This document shows, piece by piece, positions 54,413 through 63,031 of a stretch of DNA of 64,000 bases. This DNA comes from Microbulbifer variabilis ATCC 700307 (GTDB taxonomy: Bacteria; Pseudomonadota; Gammaproteobacteria; Pseudomonadales; Cellvibrionaceae). The stretch spans positions 310,001-374,000 of the forward strand of contig NZ_AQYJ01000029.1 in NCBI RefSeq assembly GCF_000380565.1, in the 5' to 3' direction. Each line of letters opens with the position of its first letter. Position 1 is the first letter of the stretch. The notes under the pieces are model-generated. The model worked only from the letters and a program-made list of their open reading frames with translations, did not search any database and had not been told where the DNA came from. The position numbers and the translations under genes are program-made.

Positions 54413-55432
54413 ATGTATATCAAAAGCCTGTGGTTGGACAATAAAGGGGAGACGGAGCAGCTAGTACAATCGCTGAATCAGTATCTGGATGGTTTTGCTG
54501 AACTTCCTGAGCTTATCTATATCGTGTCTGCCGGGGAGGCGAATGTGCTGCTCGAGCAGCGCGTAATGCAGTTTATTACGGAGCTGGAAGAGTCCGCCCA
54601 CAATATTCTTTTCGTAGGTAGTGCTTGTACCAGCTTTCATGCTGCGATCCTCAGTTATTCACGGCGAGCTGAAGCAGATGCGTTGATTATCAACCTGGAG
54701 GTGGGTAAGGAACGTCAGCAGGAATGCCTGGACTCCCTGGGCATAGGCGTGAAAGCAGGACAAGATGGCCTCAGTGTAATTACCGGTGTAGCAGTCACCT
54801 GGATTACCAGAAAGTATCACGAGCAGAGCATCTGTCAGATTTCAAGTTGTGACATTTTATCGCAGTCCCCGTCATTGACTGGCGCACACGAGCTGGTAAA
54901 GAGTCTAAAGCGAATCATGTCCGTCAATTTCGATGATGCGAGTCAGGTAGTTTCCTTTGATATTGAATCCAAGTGGGCCAAAGGATTATTGAAAGGATTC
55001 TCTGGCGCAGAAAGGTCAACCTGGCTGCCAAGTATTGAAAAGGATGGCCTGCATTATTTGAGTATCAAACCGCTAGCTGAGATTAGAAAGTACTTTCTTG
55101 AGAAAAAACTTGAGAATCTTTGGCTGATAACACTCGGTGGTGGTGGTAGAGCAGGGTGTATAAAGGTAGTGAGTCCCGCAATCGACCGAGCTAGATTGCT
55201 TTCCAGATTAGTCCATACCGAGACGCTGTCTTTGGAGGATGCCTTTTCCGATTTTAGTACGGCGCAGCATATCGGAGATACGTTAGGGCAGGATTACCTT
55301 CCACATGTACGTGAAGCCTTGAGTTACCCCAAAAGAAAGTATCGGGGAAGGCACAATCAAATATTTCACTGGGTGCTAAATTCTGGCAGCTGGCGATCCC
55401 TTTTAGAGAATCAAGGAGCCAAACATGGGTAG
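54413..55432 (+). CDS. Divergent thiolase-fold (KAS-like) protein B
   Basis: A 339-residue protein. NILFVGSACTSFHAAILSYSRR resembles the Cys-centred motif of ketosynthases (C72), followed by a strand-turn region (ADALIINLEVGKERQQECLDSLGIGVKAGQDGLSVITGVAVTWI) that fits the second thiolase half. The catalytic His residues are not clear; the middle holds LITLGGGGRAGCIKVV. With protein A it might form a split or heteromeric condensing enzyme. The following dehydrogenase gene overlaps its stop by eight bases. Confidence 0.5.
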   Translation: MYIKSLWLDNKGETEQLVQSLNQYLDGFAELPELIYIVSAGEANVLLEQRVMQFITELEESAHNILFVGSACTSFHAAILSYSRRAEADALIINLEVGKERQQECLDSLGIGVKAGQDGLSVITGVAVTWITRKYHEQSICQISSCDILSQSPSLTGAHELVKSLKRIMSVNFDDASQVVSFDIESKWAKGLLKGFSGAERSTWLPSIEKDGLHYLSIKPLAEIRKYFLEKKLENLWLITLGGGGRAGCIKVVSPAIDRARLLSRLVHTETLSLEDAFSDFSTAQHIGDTLGQDYLPHVREALSYPKRKYRGRHNQIFHWVLNSGSWRSLLENQGAKHG

Positions 55433-57272
55433 AAATATCTACAAGGCTGATTTAAGGGAATTCAAATTCCTGATTGAAGACCAGTTTCACCAAGCCCGAA
55501 CCCTGTTTGAGCACCCGCTATATAAAAATTGTACGCCAGAAATATTGGATGATATTTTGTTGCGTGGAAAGCAGTTTTCCTATCAAGTCTTAGGGCCAGG
55601 TTATCAGGAAGCTGATGAACAAAGTTGCCACCTTGTAGATGGCAAGGTTCAACTCCCCAGTGCCTTTCCTGAAATGTGGAAACGTTTCAAGGAGGAGTGG
55701 GGGAATATGGCTGCTGTGGATGGGGCACAGGATACCGGTCTGCCGCCTTTCGTTATGCAGATGCTCCTGGAAATGTTTATGGGCGCCAACCCCAGTTTTA
55801 TGACATATGGAGGTTTCTGCCTGCCATCCGCCACTTTGGTAGAAAAGTACGGCAGTGATATCCAAAAGGCGCTCTTCAAGGACAAGCTGGCAACCTCCGA
55901 GTGGACTTCCTGTCTTTGCTTGACTGAACCTCAGGCAGGCAGTGACGTTTCCCTGGTGGAAACCAAAGCTACTCGCCAGGAAGATGGCACTTACTTACTA
56001 AGTGGTGAAAAATATCTGATCAGCGCCGGTATGCATGACCTGACAGGTAATACCATTTATTTTGTAATGGGCAGAGGAGAGAAAAGCGGATCAGGTACCT
56101 ATGGGTTATCTTGCTTTATAGTGCCCAAATATTGGGTAGAAGAGGATGGCAGCCTGGGAGCTTTCAATCACGTGGAGTGTATATCCCTGGCTGATAAAAT
56201 GGGTTTTAAAGGCTGCGCCAATACCCATCTGACTTTTGGCAAAAAAGGCCAATGTCGGGCTTATTTGTTGGGCGACAGAGAGAATGTCGGCCTACTACAG
56301 TTTCTCACCCTGATGAACCAGGCCAGGATAAGTACCGGTGTTTATGCACTGGGGATGGCTTCCTCTGCTTATTACAATGCGCTGGCCTATGCCAGTAAGC
56401 GTCTTCAAGGCAAGCGGTTCCATGAGAGTTTCAGCTCAACAGCCAGCCGTGTAAATATTGTTGAGCATGTGGATGTTCAGCGTATGTTGCTGGAGATGAA
56501 ATCCAAGGTGGAAGGCTGTCGTGCGCTGATTGCCAAGTTGACCCTTTCGGAAAGTCTCCTGAAAACTTTTGCCGGTGATGCCGACAGAAAAGCGGAGATA
56601 GCCCACCATCAGGGTCTGGTAAATCTACTTACTCCAGTTGTTAAGGCCTATATCAGTGATCAGGCCTGGAGAATCTGCGAGCTGGCGATTCAAACCTGTG
56701 GTGGTCAGGGTTACTTGAAAGGTTTGGGTATTGAGCAGTATGCCCGAGATATCAAAGTACTGGCCATCTGGGAGGGCACCAACTATATCCAGAGCCAGGA
56801 CCTTATTCGAGACAAGCTCGGCCTGGGCAATTCCAGCAAGCTCTTTCAGGTATATAAGACTGAAATCGACGCATTTATTGGCAGGGCGGCAGACTTCCCA
56901 CAATTCAAGGGGGAGTTTGATCATCTGAAGCAGTCCTTTGAACACTTGGAGGCAGCCCTGAAGGCTGTTCATGTCTGGGTCCGGACCAAAGAGATGTTTA
57001 AAATCCCAGCGTACAGTACACGTATCCTGCACATGATGGGGGATATCTCCCTGGCCTGGTTATTACTCGAAGCCGCCTGTGCAGCCTCCAGCAAATTGAG
57101 TAAAGAAGATTCAGATAAAGCTTTTTACGAGTCAAAGATACTTAGTGCCAAGTTCTTTATTCGCAATGAGTTGCCCAGAAGCAGGTTTACGCTGGAGGTA
57201 ATTCAAGACCCTGACTCTTTCTGTGGGGTCGACTCGCCGGTTTGGGCCTCACTGCTCAGTGATGTGGAGTAA
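55425..57272 (+). CDS. Large acyl-CoA dehydrogenase (DmdC-like, about 600 residues)
   Basis: A 615-residue dehydrogenase of the enlarged acyl-CoA dehydrogenase class exemplified by DmdC. It has LCLTEPQAGSDVSLVETKA (flavin signature), YLLSGEKYLISAGMHD, an arginine-containing RISTGVYALG helix, and CGGQGYLKGLGIEQYARDIKVLAIWEGTNYIQSQ, in which E450 of WEGT is the predicted catalytic base. Unlike its neighbour at 52.0 kb it therefore looks catalytically complete. It may desaturate an ACP-bound acyl or aminoacyl intermediate (inference). Confidence 0.87.
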   Translation: MGRNIYKADLREFKFLIEDQFHQARTLFEHPLYKNCTPEILDDILLRGKQFSYQVLGPGYQEADEQSCHLVDGKVQLPSAFPEMWKRFKEEWGNMAAVDGAQDTGLPPFVMQMLLEMFMGANPSFMTYGGFCLPSATLVEKYGSDIQKALFKDKLATSEWTSCLCLTEPQAGSDVSLVETKATRQEDGTYLLSGEKYLISAGMHDLTGNTIYFVMGRGEKSGSGTYGLSCFIVPKYWVEEDGSLGAFNHVECISLADKMGFKGCANTHLTFGKKGQCRAYLLGDRENVGLLQFLTLMNQARISTGVYALGMASSAYYNALAYASKRLQGKRFHESFSSTASRVNIVEHVDVQRMLLEMKSKVEGCRALIAKLTLSESLLKTFAGDADRKAEIAHHQGLVNLLTPVVKAYISDQAWRICELAIQTCGGQGYLKGLGIEQYARDIKVLAIWEGTNYIQSQDLIRDKLGLGNSSKLFQVYKTEIDAFIGRAADFPQFKGEFDHLKQSFEHLEAALKAVHVWVRTKEMFKIPAYSTRILHMMGDISLAWLLLEAACAASSKLSKEDSDKAFYESKILSAKFFIRNELPRSRFTLEVIQDPDSFCGVDSPVWASLLSDVE

Positions 57273-57277
57273 CTGTA

Positions 57278-59245
57278 ATGAAAGCAGTCGAACAATTAGA
57301 AAAAGAATACGACGTTGTCATTATTGGTGGCGGTTGGGCCGGCTTGACCCTTGCGCGCCAGATAAGGCGAGGCAGTAAGGAAATCTCAATCCTTGTTGTA
57401 GAGGCCAGCGAGGAGTTTCGGGGGAAAGTTGGTGAAGCCACTGTCGAAATGACAGGCCACTATTTTATGAAGCAACTGGGGTTGGTGAACTACCTATACC
57501 GTAATCACTTACCTAAAAATGGTCTGCGTTTCTTTTATGACAAGCCTGATCACAGCTTGTCGCTCACAGAAATGAGTGAGCATGGGACTACCAGCATTCC
57601 ACCGCATCCGGCCTTCCAACTGGATCGGGCCCGCTTGGAAGAAGATCTGGTGGAGATGAATCGCGCAGATGGTATTGAAGTTGTCATGGGGGTGAAGGCC
57701 AAGGCACTCAATATAGAACGAGCAGATAAACGACACTCTGTGCTGGTGTCTGCCGGGGATTACTGTTCGGAGATTTCTACACATTGGTTAGTGGACTGTA
57801 GTGGTCGAAACCGATTCACCAAAAAGCATAAAAAACTAACTCGGCAGGAAAATGTGCCTGAACACTTCTCTGCTTGGGGGCGTTTCAAGAATATCCAGGA
57901 TATAGATTCCATGGGTGATGAGGCTTGGAGAAAACGGGCGTTTGGCCGTTTCCTCTCTACCAATCACTTTGCGGGGGATGGCTATTGGGTATGGTTTATC
58001 CCTTTGAGTGGTGGCTACACCAGTGTTGGTATCGTTGGAGAAAAGGCTAAATTTGAGAAACCACCTACTAAGCGCGATAGCTTCCTGAATTTCCTGGCGG
58101 AATATCGTGCGATTGCGGAGTTGTTGGAGGGTGCGGAGCTTGTGGATTTCGAGGCCTGGGGCCAGCTAGCTTATCGTGCGGACGAATTTATTTTTCCAGA
58201 TCGTTGGGCAACTTCCGGCTTTGCTTCTATGTTCCTGGACCCGCTATTTAGTGGGGGGGGCGATATGATCGCCCTGTTCAATGATCATATTTCCAAATAC
58301 ATTCTTATGGATCTTTGTGAATCTGACAGAGATAAAGCTCAGGAAGTACTGGATCATCAGTTACCGGTTGCCAACCAAACAGTAAAAGAGTTTTACCAGG
58401 GACTTTATGCACATGTGGCTAATGTGTATCCGGTCATTGACTCCGCCGAACTGTGCTCGCCGCTACTGGCTTACAATACCGCAGCCTATTTCTTGGAAAT
58501 AGCCTGGGATTATATGTCTGGAAATTACCTTGACCAGGAATACTGGCAACGCAAGAGCTACCTGCGTCGCGGCTATATGGCTCTTGAATTAATACTGCAA
58601 AAGCAGCTGATAGATACCGCTGAAGTACTGAAGTCCGAGGGGCGCTACTACCGCCGAAATGATGAAGGCTTTTTCGAATCTGGAGCCGATCATTATAAGT
58701 ATTTTGTTTACTTGATGGGTACCAGTGGCAAAGATGGGTGGCGTATTGATTTAAGGGTCAAGCTCTGGGTGGAGATGTTCCTTAAAGTAATCGAAGCTAA
58801 ATTGGATCTACCGATGCTTGCCAGTAGGATGGTTGTGCAGCAAAGTATTTTATTGCCGGACCTTTTGGAGAGGCCCAACCTGAATGTTGGGGACAAAGAT
58901 TGGCTCCTGAATAAAATCTCAGACAAATTATCCGAAATGCTCTCCGAAGAAACCGAGTTCCCGGTTCAGGCTAAGATTAATGAAGATACCTTTCACACTG
59001 ATATGGTGAACGTTGTGGACCCCTCAGGTGATCTCACTGAAGTTGAGCTTGAAAAGCTTTCTAAGAAAGCCAAGGCACTCTGGGGGCAAACTCAGGAATA
59101 TATAGCCATGCCGGGTATGGTGCCTGTATTTCTGGCATTTGCTCGTAGCCAGCCTGATAGCATTATGGATTCAGTAATAGACCAGAGGAAAATGCAGGGT
59201 ATGAATCGAGAAGTCTCTGAAATTAATGTTGTGGAGGCGGTGTGA
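57278..59245 (+). CDS. Flavin-dependent halogenase-like protein with C-terminal extension
   Basis: A 655-residue flavoprotein. The FAD motif is GGGWAG (17-22); a lysine sits in LPKNGLRF at K80, where FADH2 halogenases have their catalytic lysine; the halogenase signature W-x-W-x-I-P is present as WVWFIP (237-242); and FLDPLFSGG is the conserved segment closing the flavin site. It resembles phenolic/pyrrole-type halogenases, but about 100 residues are added at the C-terminus compared with the usual 500-550. Whether it halogenates cannot be told by eye. Its stop overlaps the GTG start of the hydrolase gene. Confidence 0.8.
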   Translation: MKAVEQLEKEYDVVIIGGGWAGLTLARQIRRGSKEISILVVEASEEFRGKVGEATVEMTGHYFMKQLGLVNYLYRNHLPKNGLRFFYDKPDHSLSLTEMSEHGTTSIPPHPAFQLDRARLEEDLVEMNRADGIEVVMGVKAKALNIERADKRHSVLVSAGDYCSEISTHWLVDCSGRNRFTKKHKKLTRQENVPEHFSAWGRFKNIQDIDSMGDEAWRKRAFGRFLSTNHFAGDGYWVWFIPLSGGYTSVGIVGEKAKFEKPPTKRDSFLNFLAEYRAIAELLEGAELVDFEAWGQLAYRADEFIFPDRWATSGFASMFLDPLFSGGGDMIALFNDHISKYILMDLCESDRDKAQEVLDHQLPVANQTVKEFYQGLYAHVANVYPVIDSAELCSPLLAYNTAAYFLEIAWDYMSGNYLDQEYWQRKSYLRRGYMALELILQKQLIDTAEVLKSEGRYYRRNDEGFFESGADHYKYFVYLMGTSGKDGWRIDLRVKLWVEMFLKVIEAKLDLPMLASRMVVQQSILLPDLLERPNLNVGDKDWLLNKISDKLSEMLSEETEFPVQAKINEDTFHTDMVNVVDPSGDLTEVELEKLSKKAKALWGQTQEYIAMPGMVPVFLAFARSQPDSIMDSVIDQRKMQGMNREVSEINVVEAV

Positions 59246-60156
59246 TTCAGGAGTTTTTTAAGGCCAGGGATGGTAAGAGCCTGGCATTTCGCTGGTTACC
59301 AGCGGATGATACTGAGACTGCACTAATTTGTATGCACGGTAGTACTTTTAGTAGCCAGTGGTATCTGATGTTTGGACGTATGTTGCACAGGCAGGGGATG
59401 ACCATTTGTCTACCTGACTGGCGTGGCCATGGCAAAAGTGAAGGCCGTCCAGGTGACCTGGACTATCCAGATCAATTACAAGACGATCTGCATGATTTAA
59501 TTAATCACCTGAAACAGCGCGGAGTACGTCGTATTATTTTGGGGGGTCACAGTGCAGGTTCTCTTGCGTGCTTAAGATACCTTGGGATATATGGTACCCA
59601 GGACATAGTGGGTTTCTTCGCTATTGCTCCGCCATTAACCCAGGCAGAGGAAACCAGGAAGTACGATATTGCTACCTCAGGCCTTGAGTACTTTATCCGT
59701 TACTTCCGCAAGAGAAGACATGCACGGCCGATGGCGGGTCCTGAGCAACAAAATTTGCCTAAAATAAATCTGTGGAAGTATTGGCTGGCAATGCTCTTTC
59801 CTGTTTTCAGGCGGATGGCTGTGCTGAGCTTTCCTCCAGTGGGGTCGGATGCCGGTAACCAGGGTAGAGTTCTTGATTGTAGCTTTAATCTCCTGAGCGC
59901 TTATACAATCAAAAGATATACGGATCTGTTTGCCAGTCTGGATATTCCGTGCCACATCACAGTCGGTGAGCATGATGAGGTGGTCGACGCTCATATTCTG
60001 TATACAGTGATGAACTGGTATATATCTCCCCAGGTTGAGTCTTGTCTGACCGAGATTCCAAAAGCCACGCATATGTCAGCTATTTCGGCATCGGCCAAAC
60101 CACTTTCCAGCTGGTTGGATAAGGTAGTTGAGCGTCAGCTGGAGGCAAGCCTGTGA
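59242..60156 (+). CDS. Alpha/beta hydrolase of the cluster (thioesterase candidate)
   Basis: A 304-residue serine hydrolase. Catalytic S104 in GGHSAGS, the acid in VGEHDEVVDA and the histidine in ATHMSAIS are visible; the N-terminal HGSTF forms the oxyanion hole. The start is GTG, four bases overlapping the halogenase stop. It resembles monoacylglycerol-lipase-like and exosortase-A-associated hydrolases. In this setting it could release the product from the carrier protein as a free-standing thioesterase (inference). Confidence 0.82.
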   Translation: MIQEFFKARDGKSLAFRWLPADDTETALICMHGSTFSSQWYLMFGRMLHRQGMTICLPDWRGHGKSEGRPGDLDYPDQLQDDLHDLINHLKQRGVRRIILGGHSAGSLACLRYLGIYGTQDIVGFFAIAPPLTQAEETRKYDIATSGLEYFIRYFRKRRHARPMAGPEQQNLPKINLWKYWLAMLFPVFRRMAVLSFPPVGSDAGNQGRVLDCSFNLLSAYTIKRYTDLFASLDIPCHITVGEHDEVVDAHILYTVMNWYISPQVESCLTEIPKATHMSAISASAKPLSSWLDKVVERQLEASL

Positions 60157-61283
60157 AGCAAATGGTTTACGATGTTCCGGGTGTGGAATCCGTAACTCTG
60201 GCAGTTGGAGCAGAGCTTTCCCTACTTAATTTATATCCTGCCAAATACAAAAAGTCAGAAGCTATTCCACTTGTAGATCATGACTCTGTGATTCAGCGAA
60301 GTGATCGCAATAGCTTTCATATTAAGCTTGGCAAATCATTCAGTTTGCCCCTTTATCACTTCCTCTTTAATGAACAGTTATATATAGGAAGATGTCTATC
60401 TTCTTTTATAGCGGTGGGTGCCGATAAAGTTGATCCTCATTATTTAATCGAACTGGAATACTTTGGTTTTCCGACAGAGCGAAAAAGCCTGCTGAAAAAT
60501 GTCCATATGCTTTTTCCTGGCGATGAAGTGATGATTAATGCAGAAGAGCTTATTTGGCTGAATGAAACCTTGCCGGAGCAACCGGGTTTACATGCGACTT
60601 TGGTGAAACCTCAAGCAAAAGGGGATGTAGTTTACAACCTTCTGCCCAAAGTGGCTACGGACCTGTTTTCTCCTTTCGATCATGTATTTTTTGCCGAAAT
60701 TTCACAGCAACTACAAGACAATGAAGATTTGGTTCTTGAAATATCCAAAGATAGTCTGCCGAAAAATTTTGGACTTAATAAAGAAAGGGCTGATGTCTTT
60801 AATGGAGCCCACAAGTCCAACGTAGTTGAGGGGGTTGATCTACAAGAATACACCGATCAGATCAATGACTTAATCAAGTCAAGCTGGGAAGCTTCGGGAA
60901 GTAAAGAGTCCCTAGGTTGCTATCTGGCAGAGCAGTTTTACTATCCATTTATTCTGTTCCAGCTCAATACATTAGCTGCTGGAGCTGGTAAGGAAATCAG
61001 GGTTGTTGAATCAGCAAATCAGGAAAACAGTGTAGCGCCGGTATTTTCTTTGGACGATGCCCCAATAGTAAATGTCTATGAATCATTTCAAAGGGTGTTC
61101 TTTTACGGTAACCAGTGGCTTTCTCGCGTATGGTTTTTTATTCCACCCATGATTAGTGCCAAGATTATTAAACGGCAACAGAAATATTCCGGCGGTGAAC
61201 AGCATATATGTATATATGCCCTTACTCTGGATTATTTGTTGCGATTCTATCCCTTAAAAGTTGGTAATGTTATTGGAGATTAG
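60153..61283 (+). CDS. Asparagine-synthetase-like protein lacking the ATP-binding loop
   Basis: A 376-residue protein. The segment QLYIGRCLSSFIAVG…HYLIELEYFGFPTERKSLLKNVHMLFPGDEV resembles the linker between the two halves of class-B asparagine synthetases (…YLLYGFVPGPRTLFKGV..LPPG…). The N-terminal glutaminase cysteine and the SGGxDS pyrophosphatase loop are both absent, and the C-terminal LTLDYLLRFYPLKVGN only vaguely recalls the family. It may be a degenerate or repurposed member, binding rather than converting. GTG start, four bases overlapping the hydrolase stop. Confidence 0.45.
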   Translation: MKQMVYDVPGVESVTLAVGAELSLLNLYPAKYKKSEAIPLVDHDSVIQRSDRNSFHIKLGKSFSLPLYHFLFNEQLYIGRCLSSFIAVGADKVDPHYLIELEYFGFPTERKSLLKNVHMLFPGDEVMINAEELIWLNETLPEQPGLHATLVKPQAKGDVVYNLLPKVATDLFSPFDHVFFAEISQQLQDNEDLVLEISKDSLPKNFGLNKERADVFNGAHKSNVVEGVDLQEYTDQINDLIKSSWEASGSKESLGCYLAEQFYYPFILFQLNTLAAGAGKEIRVVESANQENSVAPVFSLDDAPIVNVYESFQRVFFYGNQWLSRVWFFIPPMISAKIIKRQQKYSGGEQHICIYALTLDYLLRFYPLKVGNVIGD

Positions 61284-61285
61284 GT

Positions 61286-61540
61286 ATGTCTACAGCAGTC
61301 GTAGAGAGCAAAGTACAGGAACTCTGTGAGCAGATAGCTCTTATGCTGAATGTTGATTCCGTCGATGCGGATACTCCCATCGCTGAGCTTGGTGTTGATT
61401 CACTCAATATTGTTGAAGTGATACTAATTTGTGAACAGCTTTATCCTGGAGTTATGAGTCCTGAAAATCTGGTGTTTGATGAACACACCACTCTTAAAGA
61501 AATGGATAACCAATTACTTGAGAATTCTGTCGAGATGTAA
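61286..61540 (+). CDS. Stand-alone acyl/peptidyl carrier protein
   Basis: An 84-residue carrier protein with the phosphopantetheine site LGVDSLNIVE (Ser39) and a conserved helix-2 region. It is the only carrier protein seen in the operon, so all covalent intermediates would pass through it, most likely loaded by the ligase encoded at the start of the operon. It needs a phosphopantetheinyl transferase from elsewhere, none being visible here. It starts three bases after the preceding stop. Confidence 0.92.
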   Translation: MSTAVVESKVQELCEQIALMLNVDSVDADTPIAELGVDSLNIVEVILICEQLYPGVMSPENLVFDEHTTLKEMDNQLLENSVEM

Positions 61541-61562
61541 ATCTCTTATAGGGGGGTAGCCC

Positions 61563-62297
61563 ATGTTAAAGAAAGTGCTAACAATTCTAATAAGCAGCCT
61601 TTTTATCGGAAATATTGTTGCCTGGTTTTCAGGGGCAGCTCCCATAGATTTTAAAAAGGTCGCTTATAGCAAATCAGAAACTGAGCAGTTGCAGTTCCTT
61701 AAGGCGGAGCTTGAGCAGGATCAATCTGACACAGAGTTGATGCTGCAGCTTGGTCAACTGTACAGCTATCACAATGAAATAGATCGAGCAGATGAGTTAT
61801 TGAGCCTTGCTTACCAGAAAGATCCTGACAATATGCTGGTCAAGGCTGCCTACTTCTCTAATGACGGGAAGCTGGCCGGGGCTATGTTTGATCCCGTTAT
61901 GGGGATCTACAAGCTCTATCGGCTGCGTAATGCGATGAGCCAAGTGGATGCGGCCGCAGTACAGGCGAACTCTGATTTTAATGTACGCTTGGTTCGTTTA
62001 CTGACTTTCTCTTTTGTTGGTGAGATCAGCGGTCACTTTGATCGGGTCTTTGAAGATGAAGTCTGGTTTAATGCGGTAATTGATGAAGACCCTGCGGCTT
62101 TACCTGCTGAGGTCAGGCAGCTGGTATATCTCGCTCTTGCCAATGCCTATTGGGTTAAGGGGCAGGAAGATAGTTCCGAGTTTAGTATAGCCTCTGACTA
62201 TTTTCAGAAGGCAGAAAGTCTGGCTGACTGTCCCTCGACAATGCAGGATGCTTGCAAGCAATTAAGTCAAATGGTTGTAACCCTGGGCAAAGCCTAA
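61563..62297 (+). CDS. Exported TPR-like protein of the exporter module
   Basis: A 244-residue protein with an N-terminal membrane/signal segment (VLTILISSLFIGNIVAWF) and helical-repeat character: LMLQLGQLYSYHNEIDRADELLSLAYQKDPDN is a canonical TPR-type unit, and LVYLALANAYWVKGQ… DYFQKAESLA a second. No lipobox is obvious. It lies directly before the ABC ATPase gene, with which it overlaps (TAATG), so it probably serves as a periplasmic partner of the ABC complex. Confidence 0.68.
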   Translation: MLKKVLTILISSLFIGNIVAWFSGAAPIDFKKVAYSKSETEQLQFLKAELEQDQSDTELMLQLGQLYSYHNEIDRADELLSLAYQKDPDNMLVKAAYFSNDGKLAGAMFDPVMGIYKLYRLRNAMSQVDAAAVQANSDFNVRLVRLLTFSFVGEISGHFDRVFEDEVWFNAVIDEDPAALPAEVRQLVYLALANAYWVKGQEDSSEFSIASDYFQKAESLADCPSTMQDACKQLSQMVVTLGKA

Positions 62298-63031
62298 TGC
62301 TGGTTGAACTTAATAATGTATCTAAACGCTATGCGATGGGTGATGTTTGGGTGGATGCGCTCAAAGAAATCACTCTTTCCCTGGATAAAGGCGAATTTTT
62401 AGCTGTTAAAGGCCCGAGTGGCAGCGGAAAGAGCACCTTGCTGAATATTTTGTCTGCACTTGATCAGTGCGATTCCGGCACCGTTCAGGTAGGGGGGGTT
62501 AATGTTGGGGCGTTGGGCGAGCACAAGCGCTCGAGGTTCCGCAACCGGCATATTGGCATCGTGTTTCAGTCCTTTAACCTGATACCGGTACTGACCGCTT
62601 TGGAAAATGTGATGTATCCGCTGACTCTCAGGGGGGTGAAAGATGCAAAGCCGCGGGCTTTACAGGCACTGAAAGATGTCGGTCTAGAAAAGCAGGTTAA
62701 TCAGAGGCCTACACAACTGTCTGGTGGGCAGATGCAACGGGTAGCCATAGCCCGGGCGATTGTTACACGGCCCGATATTGTGCTGGCTGACGAGCCTACT
62801 GCAAATCTGGACTCAAAAACCTCTGAAAATATTATGGCGTTGATACAGAAACTGAATAAGGAGCAGGGTGTCACCTTCGTTATATCCACACACGATAATT
62901 ATGTGACCAGCCTGGCTTCCAGAGTTATTACTATTCTGGATGGAAAATTAGTGGGAGATAGTCTTGCTGAAAATAGGCAGGCCAATAAATATTCAGAAAC
63001 TGTTCTTGATGAATCGGGGGTAGAGGTATGA
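62297..63031 (+). CDS. ABC transporter ATP-binding protein (LolD/MacB type)
   Basis: A 244-residue ATPase. Walker A GPSGSGKST, signature LSGGQMQRVAIARA, Walker B IVLADEPTANLD and the H-loop STHD are all present. The start is ATG 62297, overlapping the preceding stop (TAATG); an in-frame start inside the previous gene is not needed. It pairs with the FtsX-type permease encoded two genes on, forming a LolCDE- or MacB-like machine that drives substrates across or out of the membrane, presumably the cluster product. Confidence 0.92.
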   Translation: MLVELNNVSKRYAMGDVWVDALKEITLSLDKGEFLAVKGPSGSGKSTLLNILSALDQCDSGTVQVGGVNVGALGEHKRSRFRNRHIGIVFQSFNLIPVLTALENVMYPLTLRGVKDAKPRALQALKDVGLEKQVNQRPTQLSGGQMQRVAIARAIVTRPDIVLADEPTANLDSKTSENIMALIQKLNKEQGVTFVISTHDNYVTSLASRVITILDGKLVGDSLAENRQANKYSETVLDESGVEV

